From Ectobius pallidus (taxonomy: Eukaryota; Arthropoda; Insecta; Blattodea; Ectobiidae): a stretch of 64,000 nt of DNA. This document shows, in pieces, positions 63,906 through 64,000 of this stretch. The stretch is taken from positions 154,149,042 through 154,213,041 of the forward strand of contig CAXKWD010000002.1 of NCBI GenBank assembly GCA_964059195.1, read 5' to 3'. The translations under genes were made by a program, and so were the position numbers. A model generated the notes under the pieces. It was not told where the DNA came from. It did not search any database and saw only the letters and a list, made by a program, of their open reading frames with translations. Within the stretch, counting starts at the first letter, position 1. The number at the start of each line of letters is the position of its first letter.

Positions 63906-64000
63906 GATAATCTGCCTCTTCTAAAGGAACAAATAGATCTGCCTCTAGTTTCAGTCTCAGCAAAAATGGGGACAAATCTTGCAGAACTTCTGCATATTTT
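63906..64000 (+). CDS. MTG2: Mitochondrial Obg-family GTPase, G5 exon (partial)
   Basis: After the TTTTTCAG acceptor this exon starts in phase 0, matching the phase-0 end at 44216, and reads DNLPLLKEQIDLPLVSVSAK, then MGTNLAELLHIF, running to the window edge. SVSAK is the G5 motif of the GTPase fold, and the residue count between NKID and SAK agrees with MTG2-type proteins, so no exon is missing in between. The reading frame remains open to the last base; the rest of the C-terminus and the stop codon lie beyond the window. Confidence 0.9.

Overview
The window looks like insect chromosomal DNA (AT-rich, intron-bearing, packed with arthropod-type transposons; a cockroach-like or other polyneopteran genome would fit, but I cannot fix the species). 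Its backbone is one host gene on the + strand: three exons of a mitochondrial Obg-family GTPase (MTG2/GTPBP5-like) at 15562-15700, 43984-44216 and 63906-64000. Splice sites and reading phases agree across all three. They carry, in order, the P-loop, the DLPG and NKID motifs, and the SAK motif. The intervening introns are 28.3 kb and 19.7 kb, and nearly everything else in the window is intronic or upstream repeat material. A second host-like gene fragment, two exons of a THAP zinc-finger protein (57587-57748 and 57834-57980), lies antisense inside the last intron.

Region by region. 1-5.4 kb: two nearly identical mariner copies (one complete with an intact transposase), one in a LINE remnant and one abutting a Penelope-like element (PLE). 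5.4-7.5 kb: a DD41D Tc1/mariner-type transposon with 100-bp inverted repeats and an intact transposase, itself hit by a 5'-truncated Jockey-like LINE. 9.2-12.3 kb: a dispersed element with an internal ~150-bp tandem array, split by a tRNA-derived SINE, then a solo LTR. 12.7-15.1 kb: a broken minus-strand LINE. 16.3-22.6 kb: a PLE, a 615-bp tRNA-derived SINE, and a nest made of a SINE split by a LINE whose ORF1 encodes a 2A-like peptide, another PLE, and a 1.4-kb near-perfect palindrome. 23.5-28.7 kb: ~380-bp and ~58-bp tandem arrays and a minus-strand LINE with a long open reading frame but an altered catalytic box. 30.2-38.4 kb: two decayed mariners, an hAT element with an 8-bp target duplication, a 448-bp tRNA/hairpin insertion and another inverted-repeat element. 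39.2-42.1 kb: a nearly complete LINE with one frameshift. 44.5-47.9 kb: a PLE nested in another PLE. 47.9-53.4 kb: an A-rich stretch with no gene I can see. 53.8-63.8 kb: two decayed multi-exon-size transposon-associated pseudogenes, MITEs, the THAP exons and a second DD41D element.

The genes do not form a pathway. The story is a slow-evolving GTPase gene whose introns have accumulated at least five transposon classes, with several layers of nesting that let insertion order be read directly from target-site duplications. No prokaryotic features, CRISPR arrays, rRNA genes or convincing functional tRNA genes were seen.
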